Positions 9,064 through 18,162 of a stretch of DNA of 43,942 nt are shown here, one piece after another (within the stretch, counting starts at the first letter, position 1; the number at the start of each line of letters is the position of its first letter). Source of the DNA: Verrucomicrobiota bacterium. GTDB taxonomy: Bacteria > Verrucomicrobiota > Verrucomicrobiae > Limisphaerales > UBA11358. The DNA lies in the NCBI GenBank assembly GCA_014860005.1, contig JACZKP010000051.1, positions 1 through 43,942 on the forward strand, written 5' to 3'. Under the pieces are notes generated by a model. It saw only the letters and a list, made by a program, of their open reading frames with translations, searched no databases and had not been told where the DNA came from. The position numbers and the translations under genes are program-made.

Positions 9064-9090
9064 CTATTAGTTCCATTCCGTCCCATCTGA
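9061..9090 (+). repeat. degenerate 10-bp tandem repeat before hoxU
   Basis: Three units with a period of about 10 bases: GTCCTATTAG, TTCCATTCCG, TCCCATCTGA. The same kind of unit fills the hoxY-hoxH spacer. The function is unknown. Confidence 0.4.
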
Positions 9091-9095
9091 ATTCT

Positions 9096-9821
9096 ATGGC
9101 CGCAAAAACTCTAACCATTGACGGCAAGCCCATCAGCGCCGAGGAAGGCGCGACGATTTTGCAGGCGGCGGAAGAAGCGGGCGCGAAAATCCCGACGTTG
9201 TGCCACCTCGACGGGGTGTATGACGTGGGCGCGTGCCGCCTTTGTCTCGTGGAAGTCACCGGCGTGCCGAAGCTTCTTCCCGCCTGCACCACCAAAGTCG
9301 CCGAGGGCATGGTGATCAAGACCGACAGCGAACGGCTGCGGAAATATCGCCGCATGACGCTGGAGTTGTTGTTTGCCGAGCGCAATCACGTCTGCGCCGT
9401 GTGCGTCGCCAACGGTCACTGTGAGTTGCAAACCCTCGCCTACAGTCAGGGCATGGACCACGTCCGATACGAATACAACTTCCCAAAGTGGGGCGTGGAC
9501 AACACGCACCGGTTGTTTGGCATGGACCACAACCGCTGCATCCTGTGTACGCGCTGCGTGCGTGTGTGCTGGCACATCGAAGCCGCGGGCACGAAAAACG
9601 TCGCGGGACGCGGTGGGCGGGCGCACATCATCACCGACCTCAACATGCCGTGGGGTGAATCTTATTCCTGCACCCAATGCGGCAAATGCGTGCAGGCGTG
9701 TCCGACGGGCGCGCTGTTCCACAAAGGCTCCACCGCGGCCGAGATGGAACGCGACCGCACCAAGCTGGAGTTCATCGTAACGGCCCGGGAGAAGAAACAA
9801 TGGATCGCAGCGGATGAATGA
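9096..9821 (+). CDS. hoxU: HoxU, iron-sulfur subunit of the diaphorase module
   Basis: A 241-residue NuoG N-terminal-like electron relay. The N-terminal ferredoxin fold has [2Fe-2S] ligands C36, C47, C50 and C64. Next is the His-ligated [4Fe-4S] site (H98, C100, C103, C109), followed by two ferredoxin-type [4Fe-4S] motifs (C148/C151/C154/C158 and C192/C195/C198/C202). The length is right for HoxU. It connects HoxE/HoxF to HoxY in the cytosolic complex. No strong ribosome site precedes the ATG at 9096. The last codons overlap the hoxY start by 8 bases. Confidence 0.94.
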   Translation: MAAKTLTIDGKPISAEEGATILQAAEEAGAKIPTLCHLDGVYDVGACRLCLVEVTGVPKLLPACTTKVAEGMVIKTDSERLRKYRRMTLELLFAERNHVCAVCVANGHCELQTLAYSQGMDHVRYEYNFPKWGVDNTHRLFGMDHNRCILCTRCVRVCWHIEAAGTKNVAGRGGRAHIITDLNMPWGESYSCTQCGKCVQACPTGALFHKGSTAAEMERDRTKLEFIVTAREKKQWIAADE

Positions 9822-10371
9822 AGTTATGAAAGTGCGTTTGGCCACAGTCTGGTTCGGCGGTTGCGCCGGCTGCCACATGTCGTTCCTCGACCTGGACGAG
9901 TTCCTCATTGACCTCGCCGGGAAGGTGGACTTGGTTTACAGCCCGGTGGTGGACATGAAGGAGTATCCGGAGAACGTGGATGTCTGCCTGATCGAGGGTG
10001 CAATCTGCAACGAGGACAACCTGGAACTGCTCCACAAAATCCGTCAGCGAACAAAAGTGCTGGTGTCATTCGGCGATTGTGCGGTGACCGCCAATGTGCC
10101 CGCCATCCGCAACCAACTCGGCTTGGGTAACGCGGAAAGCGTGCTGCAGGTCGCCTACATTGACAACGCCCAGCACAATCCCTGTCTGCCCAAGGAAGAC
10201 GGTATCGTGCCGCTGCTGCTCAAGAAGGTGTTGCCCGTGCATGAAGTCGTGCATGTGGAGTATTTCCTGCCGGGTTGCCCGCCGCCGGCAGATCGCATCA
10301 AGGCGCTGGTTGGCCAGATGCTGGAAGGCGTCGAGCCGAAACTGGAAGGGGCGCAATTGAAATTTGGCTAG
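9814..10371 (+). CDS. hoxY: HoxY, small subunit of bidirectional [NiFe] hydrogenase
   Basis: A 185-residue small hydrogenase subunit carrying the proximal [4Fe-4S] cluster that takes electrons from the NiFe site. The four expected ligands are visible: C17 and C20 (GGCAGCH), C89 (SFGDCA) and C155 (LPGCPP). It has no twin-arginine signal, as expected for cytosolic group 3 enzymes. The start at 9814 overlaps hoxU; an alternative ATG lies four codons later at 9826. A spacer of 26 bases containing decamer-like repeats separates it from hoxH. Confidence 0.94.
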   Translation: MNEVMKVRLATVWFGGCAGCHMSFLDLDEFLIDLAGKVDLVYSPVVDMKEYPENVDVCLIEGAICNEDNLELLHKIRQRTKVLVSFGDCAVTANVPAIRNQLGLGNAESVLQVAYIDNAQHNPCLPKEDGIVPLLLKKVLPVHEVVHVEYFLPGCPPPADRIKALVGQMLEGVEPKLEGAQLKFG

Positions 10372-10397
10372 GACCCATCGGTCCCATACGTCTTATT
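10372..10397 (+). repeat. decamer-like repeat in the hoxY-hoxH spacer
   Basis: The spacer reads as degenerate units of the type GTCCCATNCG (GACCCATCG, GTCCCATACG, TCTTATTATG). They match in style the units before hoxU. Because the spacer is this repeat, hoxH has no recognisable Shine-Dalgarno. Confidence 0.4.
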
Positions 10398-11822
10398 ATG
10401 TCAAAGCGAATAGTTATTGATCCGGTGACCCGCATTGAGGGCCACGCCAAGATCAGCATTTTCATGGACGACGCCGGCAACGTGTCCGACGCCGAGTTCC
10501 ATGTGGTCGAGTTCCGCGGCTTCGAGAAATTCTGTGAGGGCCGACCCTACCACGAAATGCCCGGTATCACGCCGCGCATTTGTGGTATCTGTCCAGTCAG
10601 CCATCTGCTCGCCTCGGCCAAGGCCGGCGACGCCATCATGGCCGTCAACATCCCACCCGCCGCGGACAAACTTCGCCGCCTGATGAATCTCGGTCAGCTC
10701 GTGCAGAGCCACGCGTTGAGTTTCTTCCATTTGAGCGCGCCGGACTTTCTGCTGGGCTGGGACACACCCCAGCCGCAGCGCAATGTGTTTGGCCTGATCG
10801 CCGCGAACGCCGACCTGGCTCGCGCGGGCATCCGCCTGCGGCAGTTCGGCCAGGAAATCATTGAGATTCTGGGTGGCAAAAAGATTCATCCTGCCTGGGC
10901 AGTGCCCGGCGGCGTGCGCAGCGCCCTCACGGAAGCTGGCCGCGACAAGATTCGCGCGTGGCTGCCCGAAGCGTTCGCCACGACCCAGGTTGCGTTCGAT
11001 CTGTTCAAGAAGACGTTGGAGACACACAAACGCGAGGTTCAGATTTTTGGCAATTTCTCCTCGTTGTTCATGGGCCTCGTGACCGAAGACGGCACGTGGG
11101 AACATCACGGCGGCAACCTTCGCTTTGTGGATAGCAGCGGCAGCATTATTGCCGACCAGTTGGACCCGCAGAAGTATTTCGAGTATATCGGCGAATCGGT
11201 GCAAAGCTCGTCCTACTTGAAATCGCCCTACTACAGCCCGCTCGGCATGCCCGACGGCATGTATCGCGTTGGTCCATTGGCCCGGCTGAATGTCGCCGAA
11301 CAAATGGGCGTGCCCAAGGCGGATGCCGAACTGAAGCTCTTCAAGAAAATGGGCCGGGGCGCCGTTTCCTCCTCGTTCCTTTACCATTACGCGCGGCTCA
11401 TCGAAATCCTGGCGTCGCTCGAATACATCGAACGCTACCTGGATGATCCGGATATGTTCAGCGATTACCTGCGCGCCGATGCCGGCATCAACAGCCTGCG
11501 CGGCGTGGGCGTGAGTGAAGCGCCGCGCGGCACGTTGTTCCATGACTACACCGTGGACCGCAACGGCCTGCTCAAGAAGGTGAATCTGATTGTGGCCACC
11601 GGCCAGAACAACCTGGCCATGAACCAGACCGTGGCGCAGATCGCGCGGCATTACGTGCGCGGCAATGACATTCCCGAACCCATGCTCAACCGCATCGAGC
11701 ACGGCATCCGTTGCTACGATCCCTGTCTGAGTTGCTCCACCCATGCCGTCGGCCAGATGCCGATGCAGGTGCGGTTGATTGGACCGGATGGAGCGGTGGT
11801 AAACGAAGTGACGCGCGGCTGA
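10398..11822 (+). CDS. hoxH: HoxH, catalytic large subunit of bidirectional [NiFe] hydrogenase
   Basis: A 474-residue large subunit that holds the NiFe(CN)2CO centre and interconverts H2 with protons and electrons. The N-terminal ligand pair is C62/C65 ([10 protein letters not shown]) and the C-terminal pair C443/C446 (DPCLSCSTH). Downstream of H449 is a 25-residue tail that a HoxW-type protease should remove after nickel insertion, so the gene encodes a proenzyme. The ATG at 10398 starts the conserved [13 protein letters not shown]; longer frames upstream lie inside hoxY. No hoxW or hyp genes are in this window, so maturation must be encoded elsewhere. It is the last gene of hoxEFUYH. Confidence 0.95.
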   Translation: MSKRIVIDPVTRIEGHAKISIFMDDAGNVSDAEFHVVEFRGFEKFCEGRPYHEMPGITPRICGICPVSHLLASAKAGDAIMAVNIPPAADKLRRLMNLGQLVQSHALSFFHLSAPDFLLGWDTPQPQRNVFGLIAANADLARAGIRLRQFGQEIIEILGGKKIHPAWAVPGGVRSALTEAGRDKIRAWLPEAFATTQVAFDLFKKTLETHKREVQIFGNFSSLFMGLVTEDGTWEHHGGNLRFVDSSGSIIADQLDPQKYFEYIGESVQSSSYLKSPYYSPLGMPDGMYRVGPLARLNVAEQMGVPKADAELKLFKKMGRGAVSSSFLYHYARLIEILASLEYIERYLDDPDMFSDYLRADAGINSLRGVGVSEAPRGTLFHDYTVDRNGLLKKVNLIVATGQNNLAMNQTVAQIARHYVRGNDIPEPMLNRIEHGIRCYDPCLSCSTHAVGQMPMQVRLIGPDGAVVNEVTRG

Positions 11823-11916
11823 TCTATTACGGTGTCGGCAGGGCGTTGCGGCGGCGCTTTAGCCTGATGATGATCGACGAGTACGACCGGTATTCCCTTG
11901 TGACAGGACAATCACA

Positions 11917-13011
11917 ATGACCGCCCCTCTTTCTGCTTCACGAGCCGGGCGAAGATACGTCGCCTGCTGGATCGCTCTTGGGGCCGCTGCGCTGGCTGGC
12001 GGGCTGCTCTTCGGATTGCGAGGCTCAAGCCCTGAGATCGTAGAGCTGTCATTCGAGCCGCCCGCTTCCGGCGGGAATGCGGACGAACAAACCCTGCGCA
12101 GCATCCGCAAGGTCGGTGATCTCTACACGGTGACCAGTTACGGCGATTACGAGGCGCGGCTTGAGTGGCTGGACGAGTATCTCGGCGAGAAGGCGGCCGA
12201 ACTCGTTGGACGCCGCAATTGCAGTTTGTTTGTGACGCCCAGACCGTCCGGGCATCTGTTGTTCGGGCGCAACTTTGACCGGCCCGATAGGAATCCGATT
12301 CTCGTCAAATCCCTGCCGCCCGGGAAATACGCCTCGTTTGCATTCTGCCCGGAAGAGGTCACCGAGCATTTGCGCAACCTGCTCGCTGCCGGATCTGCGC
12401 CTTCGGAAGACCTGAAGAACAAGTTCCTGTACTCGCTCCCGTTCTACGCGGCAGATGGCATCAACGAAAAGGGATTGACCCTCGCCATCGCCGCCGCGCC
12501 GCTTCGGAAGGTCAAACAGTCCGACGCCCGCAGACCAACGTTCGTGCTCCTGTTCATCCGGCGCGCGCTCGACACCTGTCAAAATGTCGAAGAAGTCGAA
12601 AAGCTGGCTGAAACAATGAGTCTCTACGACAAGAACCTGGACACGATATCCCATCATTTCCTTGCAGCCGACGCGGCGGGCAACTGGCTGGTGATCGATT
12701 ATCCGGACGGCGCGCCGCGATTCACACGGGGCCGGAACAAGCCCGAAGCGCGGACGAACCATTTCCTCGACGGCGGACCGCAGAGCGCCGAAACCAAAAC
12801 TTCGTTCGCACGATACCAGAAGCTCAGCGAGGGATTGCACGGTTCCCGGCCGCCGCAAACGGATATCGAAGCGATGGCCCTGCTCCGGCGCGTCCGCGAC
12901 ACCACGGTGTGGTCGGTTGTGTACGACCCGCATGGCCGCGGCGGTCTCGTTGCGGTGCGCGAGAAGTACCGGAAGCAATATCGGTTTGGATTCCAGGAAG
13001 AGCTGCGATGA
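11917..13011 (+). CDS. membrane-anchored Ntn-hydrolase (choloylglycine hydrolase / C45 acyltransferase type)
   Basis: A 364-residue protein with a single N-terminal membrane anchor or uncleaved signal (about residues 14-34). The rest resembles the Ntn superfamily of linear-amide hydrolases. The probable nucleophile C102 opens the strand NCSLFVTP and is followed by the conserved LLFGRNFDRP. Later stretches are GINEKGLTLAI, a frequent family feature, and a final strand with an acidic-Gly element. Such enzymes cleave or transfer amide-bonded acyl groups after the Cys is exposed by autoproteolysis. Here about 100 residues precede the Cys, so processing at N101-C102 would be needed. The substrate is not known. 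The gene begins 94 bases after hoxH with no clear link to it. Confidence 0.7.
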   Translation: MTAPLSASRAGRRYVACWIALGAAALAGGLLFGLRGSSPEIVELSFEPPASGGNADEQTLRSIRKVGDLYTVTSYGDYEARLEWLDEYLGEKAAELVGRRNCSLFVTPRPSGHLLFGRNFDRPDRNPILVKSLPPGKYASFAFCPEEVTEHLRNLLAAGSAPSEDLKNKFLYSLPFYAADGINEKGLTLAIAAAPLRKVKQSDARRPTFVLLFIRRALDTCQNVEEVEKLAETMSLYDKNLDTISHHFLAADAAGNWLVIDYPDGAPRFTRGRNKPEARTNHFLDGGPQSAETKTSFARYQKLSEGLHGSRPPQTDIEAMALLRRVRDTTVWSVVYDPHGRGGLVAVREKYRKQYRFGFQEELR

Positions 13012-13077
13012 TTCCGGGCTTTTGGCACGGGCCGAGAAATCTCCGTTGAACACATGAAGAATAGCGAACCATTACCT

Positions 13078-14619
13078 ATGAAAATCCAATCCTTGAGTCT
13101 GCTCTTGTCAGCGTGCCTGCTTGCCGCTTTGCCACAGCGGTCGGGAGCTATTGATCTGCTGGAGCGCTATCCCACTTCGTTGACCGCGGGCGACCTGTCG
13201 GCAGACCGCGCTCGCGAGTGGGAATTCACCGAGGCAGACCTGTTCCACCTGTCGCGGCTTCAATTGGCTTGGGGTAAGAGCATCAAGCTCGACACTGGTC
13301 CCGCCGACTTGGGCGTGGGTCATTGTGCGGACGGCGCGGTGTGGGCGGTGGTGATTCCACGGGAGAGTGGAATGGTGTTCTGGGGAGTAACCAACCGCGA
13401 ATCGGTTACCCGCGTCTGGCTGCGGTTTCATCCCTCCGACATCAACGACCTGTTCCCGCCGGAAACAGTCTCTGCTGCCACTGATGTCTCGACAAATCTG
13501 GCGGCTGAAATCCGTTCCATCGCTGACGCCAAGATAACGAAAAGCTACCGTGTGGGGACTCGCGTGCTCATTCCCGAACCGGGCGAACCCTACATGCTCG
13601 TTAACGAATGGTCCCAGTCTTTCAGTGTGCGTCGCAGCAGGCCACCGCCGGTCTTTACACCTGAACTGGCAGCCGATGCGTTTGACCAGCTCTGGCAGGT
13701 GTTCGACCGCAATTACGCCATGTTTGGGTTGCGACCGGAGGTGGATTGGAACAAGTCCCGCGAACAGTTTCGCCCGCGAGCGCTGGCCAGCAAATCCACC
13801 TCGGAGTTCGCGAACATCTGCGCGGAGATGTTGAAGCCGTTGCGTGACCTGCATGTCTCGCTCAGAGTCGGCGACACCAAAGTGCCGGTTTTCGACCGCC
13901 TTCCCGCCATCAATTCCAATCCTTCGGCGCACCGCGCCCTGCTGGGCCAATTGCGTGGCGAGTTTCCGGTGCAATGGGCGGTGACGCCAGACCGGATCGG
14001 CTTCATTGAAACCCGCAACTGGCTTCCCGGCAAAAAGATTTCCGAACAATGTGATGAGGCGTTGGAAGTCATGCGCGACACGCGGGCGCTGATCGTGGAT
14101 GTGCGCATGAACCTCGGCGGCTACGAAGACCTTGCCGGAGAATTCGCCGGCCGGTTCCTGGCAAAAGAGTTTGCGTACGCCGCCCACCAACTGCGCAACG
14201 GCCCCGCGCACACGGACTTTTCCGAGAAGCTTTGGCGCACGGTCAAACCACGAGGCCCCTGGCGCTACGACCGCCCAGTGTTGCTGCTCATCGGCGAGCG
14301 GTGTATCAGCAGCAGCGAATCGTTCGTCGCCATGATGGCCGGCGCAACGAACGTGACGACGATGGGCGCTCCCACGGCCGGTTCCAGCGGCAATCCAATG
14401 CAGATCAAGCTCCCGCTCGACATGACCGTCAGCGTGCCGGTGTGGATAACCTATTTGCCGGACGGCACCACGCCGCTGGACGAGCGCGGATATCAGCCGC
14501 AGATCAAGTTCGAACCGCAACCGGGCGCATTTGAGGGGAATCGCGATGATCTGCTTGCCGCCGCGCTGGAACGTCTGCGACAAGCGCCGTTGCCGACGAA
14601 GCCGATCGAGGCGAATTGA
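13078..14619 (+). CDS. exported S41-family (C-terminal processing type) peptidase
   Basis: A 513-residue protein with a short signal peptide (MKIQSLSLLLSACLLAALP), so it should act outside the cytoplasm. The ATG at 13078 is preferred because it places the basic n-region next to the hydrophobic stretch; an ATG at 13054 adds eight polar residues. The C-terminal half has the S41 core: a strand with IVDVRMNLGG, the serine region CISSSESFVAMM, and then GAPTAGSSGNP. These features match the tricorn/CtpA-like family that degrades C-terminally exposed substrates. The N-terminal about 200 residues are unassigned. A second S41 gene lies downstream at 15762. Confidence 0.75.
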   Translation: MKIQSLSLLLSACLLAALPQRSGAIDLLERYPTSLTAGDLSADRAREWEFTEADLFHLSRLQLAWGKSIKLDTGPADLGVGHCADGAVWAVVIPRESGMVFWGVTNRESVTRVWLRFHPSDINDLFPPETVSAATDVSTNLAAEIRSIADAKITKSYRVGTRVLIPEPGEPYMLVNEWSQSFSVRRSRPPPVFTPELAADAFDQLWQVFDRNYAMFGLRPEVDWNKSREQFRPRALASKSTSEFANICAEMLKPLRDLHVSLRVGDTKVPVFDRLPAINSNPSAHRALLGQLRGEFPVQWAVTPDRIGFIETRNWLPGKKISEQCDEALEVMRDTRALIVDVRMNLGGYEDLAGEFAGRFLAKEFAYAAHQLRNGPAHTDFSEKLWRTVKPRGPWRYDRPVLLLIGERCISSSESFVAMMAGATNVTTMGAPTAGSSGNPMQIKLPLDMTVSVPVWITYLPDGTTPLDERGYQPQIKFEPQPGAFEGNRDDLLAAALERLRQAPLPTKPIEAN

Positions 14620-14645
14620 AGCTAGACCTCAAAGTTGTTTGAGTT

Positions 14646-14967
14646 TTCAAACAGGCTGTCAGAGCGTTCACGGCGACAGCGGCCCTCCAGCTTGAGCAAC
14701 GCGGGACGCTCTCGGTGCCATCGCCTTTGAGCAGGTACATGCCGGATTATCCCCGCGCTCCTGAGATCACGCTGGAGATGCTTCTGAACCATCGTTCCGG
14801 GATAGTTGATCACACGACGCTGCCTGATTTCATGACCGAGCGACGCCTGAATGTATGCCCTGTCGAGAAAACGATTCAGACGTTCAAAGATCTCCCGCTG
14901 GAGTTTTCACCGGTGCCGGGTTCAAATACAGCAATTCCGGTTACATCCTTCTTGGAGCCGTCATCGT
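14646..14967 (+). pseudogene. remnant of a serine beta-lactamase-like hydrolase (S12)
   Basis: The frame through 14646-14911 encodes part of a class C beta-lactamase/PBP4-like protein: FTATAALQLEQRGTLSV, then PLSRYMPDYPR, then ITLEMLLNHRSGI. At about 14911-14915 a single missing base (CCGGTGCC where CCGGGTGCC is expected) shifts the match to the next frame, which continues as GAGFKYSNSGYILLGAVI with the family's YSN motif. No catalytic SxxK is left upstream and there is no start or C-terminal half, so this is a dead fragment. The family match is from recognition of the motifs, not a search. Confidence 0.7.
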
Positions 14968-15097
14968 CTTTGAACACGGTGATTTCCTTTACGGGCAACC
15001 TGGCGAGCGTCGTCAGCGGCACGGCTGTTTCGGCGGTTGCCTGCGAAGCGAGAGCTGCGATTGCGACCCAAACCGGGAGTTTCCCCAAAATTTTCAT
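14966..15097 (-). pseudogene. 5' fragment of an exported protein gene
   Basis: On the minus strand an ATG at 15097 begins a clear signal peptide (MKILGKLPVWVAIAALASQA, cleavage near TAE). The mature start reads LARLPVKEITVFKDD. This resembles the N-termini of large exported DUF4139-like proteins from PVC bacteria, an assignment made from memory. After about 44 codons protein-like character ends at the border with the beta-lactamase remnant, which lies on the other strand. The frame only stays open by chance. I read it as a gene start cut off by a deletion or rearrangement. Confidence 0.45.
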
Positions 15098-15370
15098 GGT
15101 GCGACAATAACGAATTCCAACGGGGCGCATGTCAGACGTGGGTAAAAGGATTTGTAAAAGATTCGTCAGCGTCTGGATTCCAATTTGTTGAACGAGCAGG
15201 AAGTTTCCTCCACACAAAGAATGTCCCTCGCCGGTCGAGCCGCTGATCGTCGTGCCGATGATGTTCCGTCTGTGCCAAAACAGGGCGTGGTTTTTTTCTC
15301 GTAATGTCTTTACTCGGAAACCGGCGCGGGAATGATAGTCGCAGAAGCCGTTCAACGCAGACGGAGCCGT
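15098..15370. other. non-coding stretch before the VOC gene
   Basis: No protein-like frame on either strand and no clear repeat. It follows the two gene remnants and is probably eroded sequence. Confidence 0.4.
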
Positions 15371-15739
15371 ATGAGAATTCGGGGCACAGATTTTGTAATG
15401 TATCAGGTTTCCGACCTGGCCAACGCGGCAAAGTTTTACCGCGATACACTCGGTCTGCCGCAGGAGACGTACTGCGAGGAATACCAATGGGCGGAATTCA
15501 ACTGCGGCAACGTCACGCTGTCTTTGCACGGGGGCATGAACCTGCCGGCCGTCATTGCTGGTGGCCGCGTTGCGCTTGCCGTGGACGATGTATTTGCAGC
15601 TTTTGCCGAGTTGAAAGCCAAAGGTGTGCGTGTTATCGGCGAGCCGGTTGACTACAAGGTCTGCTGCGCCGTGGAAATCCTCGACCCCGACGGCAACACG
15701 GTGATTTTGCACAAGCGGGCGGACGGGACCTTCGGTTAA
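15371..15739 (+). CDS. VOC-family protein (glyoxalase/bleomycin-resistance fold)
   Basis: A 122-residue single-domain vicinal oxygen chelate protein made of two beta-alpha-beta-beta-beta modules. The first module carries VMYQVSDLANAAKFYRDTLGL, the typical start of the fold; the second ends with the family pattern EILDPDGNTVIL, in which the Glu usually binds metal. The ATG at 15371 is chosen because the fold begins immediately; an upstream in-frame ATG adds 13 basic residues. VOC proteins include isomerases, dioxygenases and drug-binding proteins, so the reaction cannot be named. The neighbours give no hint. Confidence 0.85.
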   Translation: MRIRGTDFVMYQVSDLANAAKFYRDTLGLPQETYCEEYQWAEFNCGNVTLSLHGGMNLPAVIAGGRVALAVDDVFAAFAELKAKGVRVIGEPVDYKVCCAVEILDPDGNTVILHKRADGTFG

Positions 15740-15761
15740 GATTCAAGCGGGTTGGACGGCT

Positions 15762-17222
15762 ATGAGCGATTCAAAACATATCCGTGATCACGGGCGCCAC
15801 GCCCGGCGGCAACCGGCGATGCTTTCGGTGGGATGGTCCACGCGTTGTCCGTGGTTTGCACACCGTCGAGCCGTGACGCTCGCGGCACTTCTCATGATGG
15901 CTCATTCCAGCGCAGTTTCGTCAGAACTCATGGATGATGCACAGCGGGCACAGGCGACGAATGACTTGAACCTGCTAGTCGAAACGGCGCGCACCGCCTG
16001 GGCTTACACCGATGACAAGCGGGAACACTTCGGCGTGAACCTTCAACTGCTGTTGGAACAGGGAAACGCCTCCATCGCGACCAGTCAGACTCGACAGGAG
16101 GCTCTGGGCGTTTTCCGGGAAATCGTGGCCGGGCTGAAGGATGGTCATGCATCATTGAGTCATCCCGAGCTGGATGGAAAAGAGATTCGCCGACCATTGC
16201 CTCAGCGACTCGTGGACACCAGGGACGGCGTTGTCTTTGGAAAAGACCTGGTTCTGCGCTGGGACGGTCTGGACCTGGAGGAACAAATCCGCGCGGCTTC
16301 ACGGCGCGTTTACGCGTCCACTCCAGGGATGCGCCGCATCTCGGCCATCCGCTCGCTGGAAACCGGCGGCGCCGACTCGCGCGTGCGAATCACAGTCAAG
16401 CGACCCGGCGGGCAAATTACCGAGACGAACGTGCATTACAGTGCGGCCCGGCCGAGTGAGCCTTTCATCGAGTTTCGCTGGCTGACCAACGAGGTCGTCT
16501 ATGTTCGGTTGACTTCGTTTCGGGCGGAGTCGGGCGCGCCGCACCTCAAAGATCAAGGACCGCTCGATCCCAGCGGCCACGCCATTGCAGCAGTGGAGGC
16601 GGCGAAGGCAAGAATATCAGAAGCATTCTCCAATGCTGCGAGCGCGCGTTGCCTCATCCTGGACTTGCGAGGCAATGGCGGAGGAACCGATTTGCTCGGT
16701 GCTCATGTCGCGCTGCATCTGGTTCCGGGGACGTTCACCTACTTCAAACTGCAAACGCGCTTCTCACCACAACTGCGCGCTCTCCGGGGATTTGAACACA
16801 ATCCGACCAACGGTTGGTCGCTTCCGTCCGATTGGGGGCCTTCGCGGCCTTTGTCCGTCACGCCATTTCCGGGTTTCATCATTATTCTTCAGGATCAAAG
16901 ATGCTTCAGCACCACCGACAATCTGCTGGCCTGTCTTCGCGATCTCCTGCCGGGCGAACGGGTTCGCTTCATCGGTCGCCCCTCGGGCGGAGGCACCGGC
17001 GCGCCGCGTCCGTTGGTTACACTTCCTTGGTCCGGCGCCACGGTAACTCTGACGGTGATGAAGGTATTCAGCCCGAAGGGAAAATTGATCGAAGGCAGGG
17101 GAACGATTCCCGACCGTCTCATTGAATGGACCTGGAGGGATGTGGTGGAGGGACGGGATGCCGATTTGGAGGCGGCTTTACACGAAGCGAGCGTATTGAT
17201 GAGCGACAGGAAACCACGCTGA
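15762..17222 (+). CDS. exported S41-family peptidase
   Basis: A 486-residue protein. A hydrophobic stretch (about residues 38-52) after an Arg/His-rich N-terminus looks like a signal or membrane anchor. The true start may be the ATG at 15819, which gives a shorter n-region. The N-terminal helical domain contains LKDGHASLSH, a motif seen in tricorn-core-type S41 proteins. A region of about 80 residues then resembles a degenerate PDZ domain. The catalytic region has LDLRGNGGGTD and the serine segment CFSTTDNLLAC, followed by GRPSGGGTG. It shares family but little sequence with the S41 protein at 13078. It lies 22 bases after the VOC gene, and a role in envelope protein turnover is an inference. 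Confidence 0.75.
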   Translation: MSDSKHIRDHGRHARRQPAMLSVGWSTRCPWFAHRRAVTLAALLMMAHSSAVSSELMDDAQRAQATNDLNLLVETARTAWAYTDDKREHFGVNLQLLLEQGNASIATSQTRQEALGVFREIVAGLKDGHASLSHPELDGKEIRRPLPQRLVDTRDGVVFGKDLVLRWDGLDLEEQIRAASRRVYASTPGMRRISAIRSLETGGADSRVRITVKRPGGQITETNVHYSAARPSEPFIEFRWLTNEVVYVRLTSFRAESGAPHLKDQGPLDPSGHAIAAVEAAKARISEAFSNAASARCLILDLRGNGGGTDLLGAHVALHLVPGTFTYFKLQTRFSPQLRALRGFEHNPTNGWSLPSDWGPSRPLSVTPFPGFIIILQDQRCFSTTDNLLACLRDLLPGERVRFIGRPSGGGTGAPRPLVTLPWSGATVTLTVMKVFSPKGKLIEGRGTIPDRLIEWTWRDVVEGRDADLEAALHEASVLMSDRKPR

Positions 17223-17246
17223 TTAACCCGTCAACCAAGCCATAAC

Positions 17247-17645
17247 GTGAATCCCATCATCGCACGCTGCGGCTATCGCTGCGACCTTTGTCCGGCGTAC
17301 CGGGAAAATATCCACGGCCCGGAAGACCAACAGCGCACCAGCGACGGCTGGTTCAAATACTACGGCTTTCGCATTCCGCCGGAACAGATTTGCTGCGACG
17401 GCTGTCTGGACGAACGACCGGAGGCCCGCCGCATTGACTCATCGTGCCCAATCCGTCCATGTGTCATCGCGCGCGGCTTGAGTACGTGCGCGCAATGCCC
17501 CGATTGCGGGTGCGAACGATTCGCGTCGCGAACCGTGACGCGGGAATGGGTGGAGCAACGAATCGGAGCGCCCGTTCCGCCGGAAGATTACCGGTGGTTT
17601 GTCCTGCCATACGAGCGCCGCGATTGCCTGACTCAAACCAAATGA
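17247..17645 (+). CDS. Cys-rich DUF3795-like protein
   Basis: A 132-residue protein with about a dozen cysteines grouped in pairs (CGYRCDLCPAY, CCDGC, CPIRPC, CAQCPDCGCERF). This is typical of DUF3795 proteins, which probably bind zinc or an iron-sulfur cluster; the function is unknown. The start is a GTG at 17247. It lies 24 bases after the S41 peptidase gene and 16 bases before the DUF3788-like gene. Confidence 0.75.
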   Translation: MNPIIARCGYRCDLCPAYRENIHGPEDQQRTSDGWFKYYGFRIPPEQICCDGCLDERPEARRIDSSCPIRPCVIARGLSTCAQCPDCGCERFASRTVTREWVEQRIGAPVPPEDYRWFVLPYERRDCLTQTK

Positions 17646-17661
17646 ACGCCGTGTCGTTGCC

Positions 17662-18081
17662 ATGTCCGCAAATGCATTTATCAACAAACCGAAACAACCG
17701 ACTGATTCGGAACTCGCCGCCGCGCTCGACCCGGCCAAAGCGGTTTGGGATCAGTTCCTGAGTGAGTTATCTCAGGACCACGGAGTCAACGGGCACGAGT
17801 GGAAATGTCATTCGCCCAAATGGGGCTGGTCGTTGCGAGTCAAAAGAAAGGAGCGAACGGTCGTCTGGCTCGCACCGTGCGAGAACTGCTTCACCGTGCT
17901 CTTCATTCTTGGCGAGAAGGCGATGAGAGCCGCACGTCAAACCAAATTTCCGCAGCGCGTCGCCAAAGCGATGGACGAAGCCGTAAAGTGGCCGGAAGGG
18001 ACCGGCGTCCGGCTGCAAGTGAGATCATCGAGGGACGTCGCCGCCTTGATGAAACTTGCCGCCATCAAACTCGCGAACTGA
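17662..18081 (+). CDS. DUF3788-like protein
   Basis: A 139-residue cytosolic protein. The middle part, WKCHSPKWGWSLRVKRKERT followed by the strand CFTVLFILGEKAM, is the pattern of DUF3788, a YdhG/MmcQ-like small fold of unknown function often encoded near transcription regulators in Bacteroidetes and PVC genomes. It ends with a helical region, DVAALMKLAAIKLAN. The start at 17662 is an ATG with no clear ribosome site. The gene precedes the ECF sigma factor by about 80 bases. Confidence 0.7.
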   Translation: MSANAFINKPKQPTDSELAAALDPAKAVWDQFLSELSQDHGVNGHEWKCHSPKWGWSLRVKRKERTVVWLAPCENCFTVLFILGEKAMRAARQTKFPQRVAKAMDEAVKWPEGTGVRLQVRSSRDVAALMKLAAIKLAN

Positions 18082-18162
18082 TTTTCAATACTAAAACGCC
18101 CCGACGGATTGTTGTATGAGTGGAATGAAGGCAATGGGTGCGGGTTGAAACGGAAAGGCTGC

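Noticed and set aside
10401..11744. Long minus-strand open frame
   Set aside because: It is the antisense shadow of hoxH and has no protein-like features.
13108..14583. Minus-strand open frame of 491 codons
   Set aside because: It is antisense to the S41 peptidase, which has a signal peptide and catalytic motifs; the antisense product has none.
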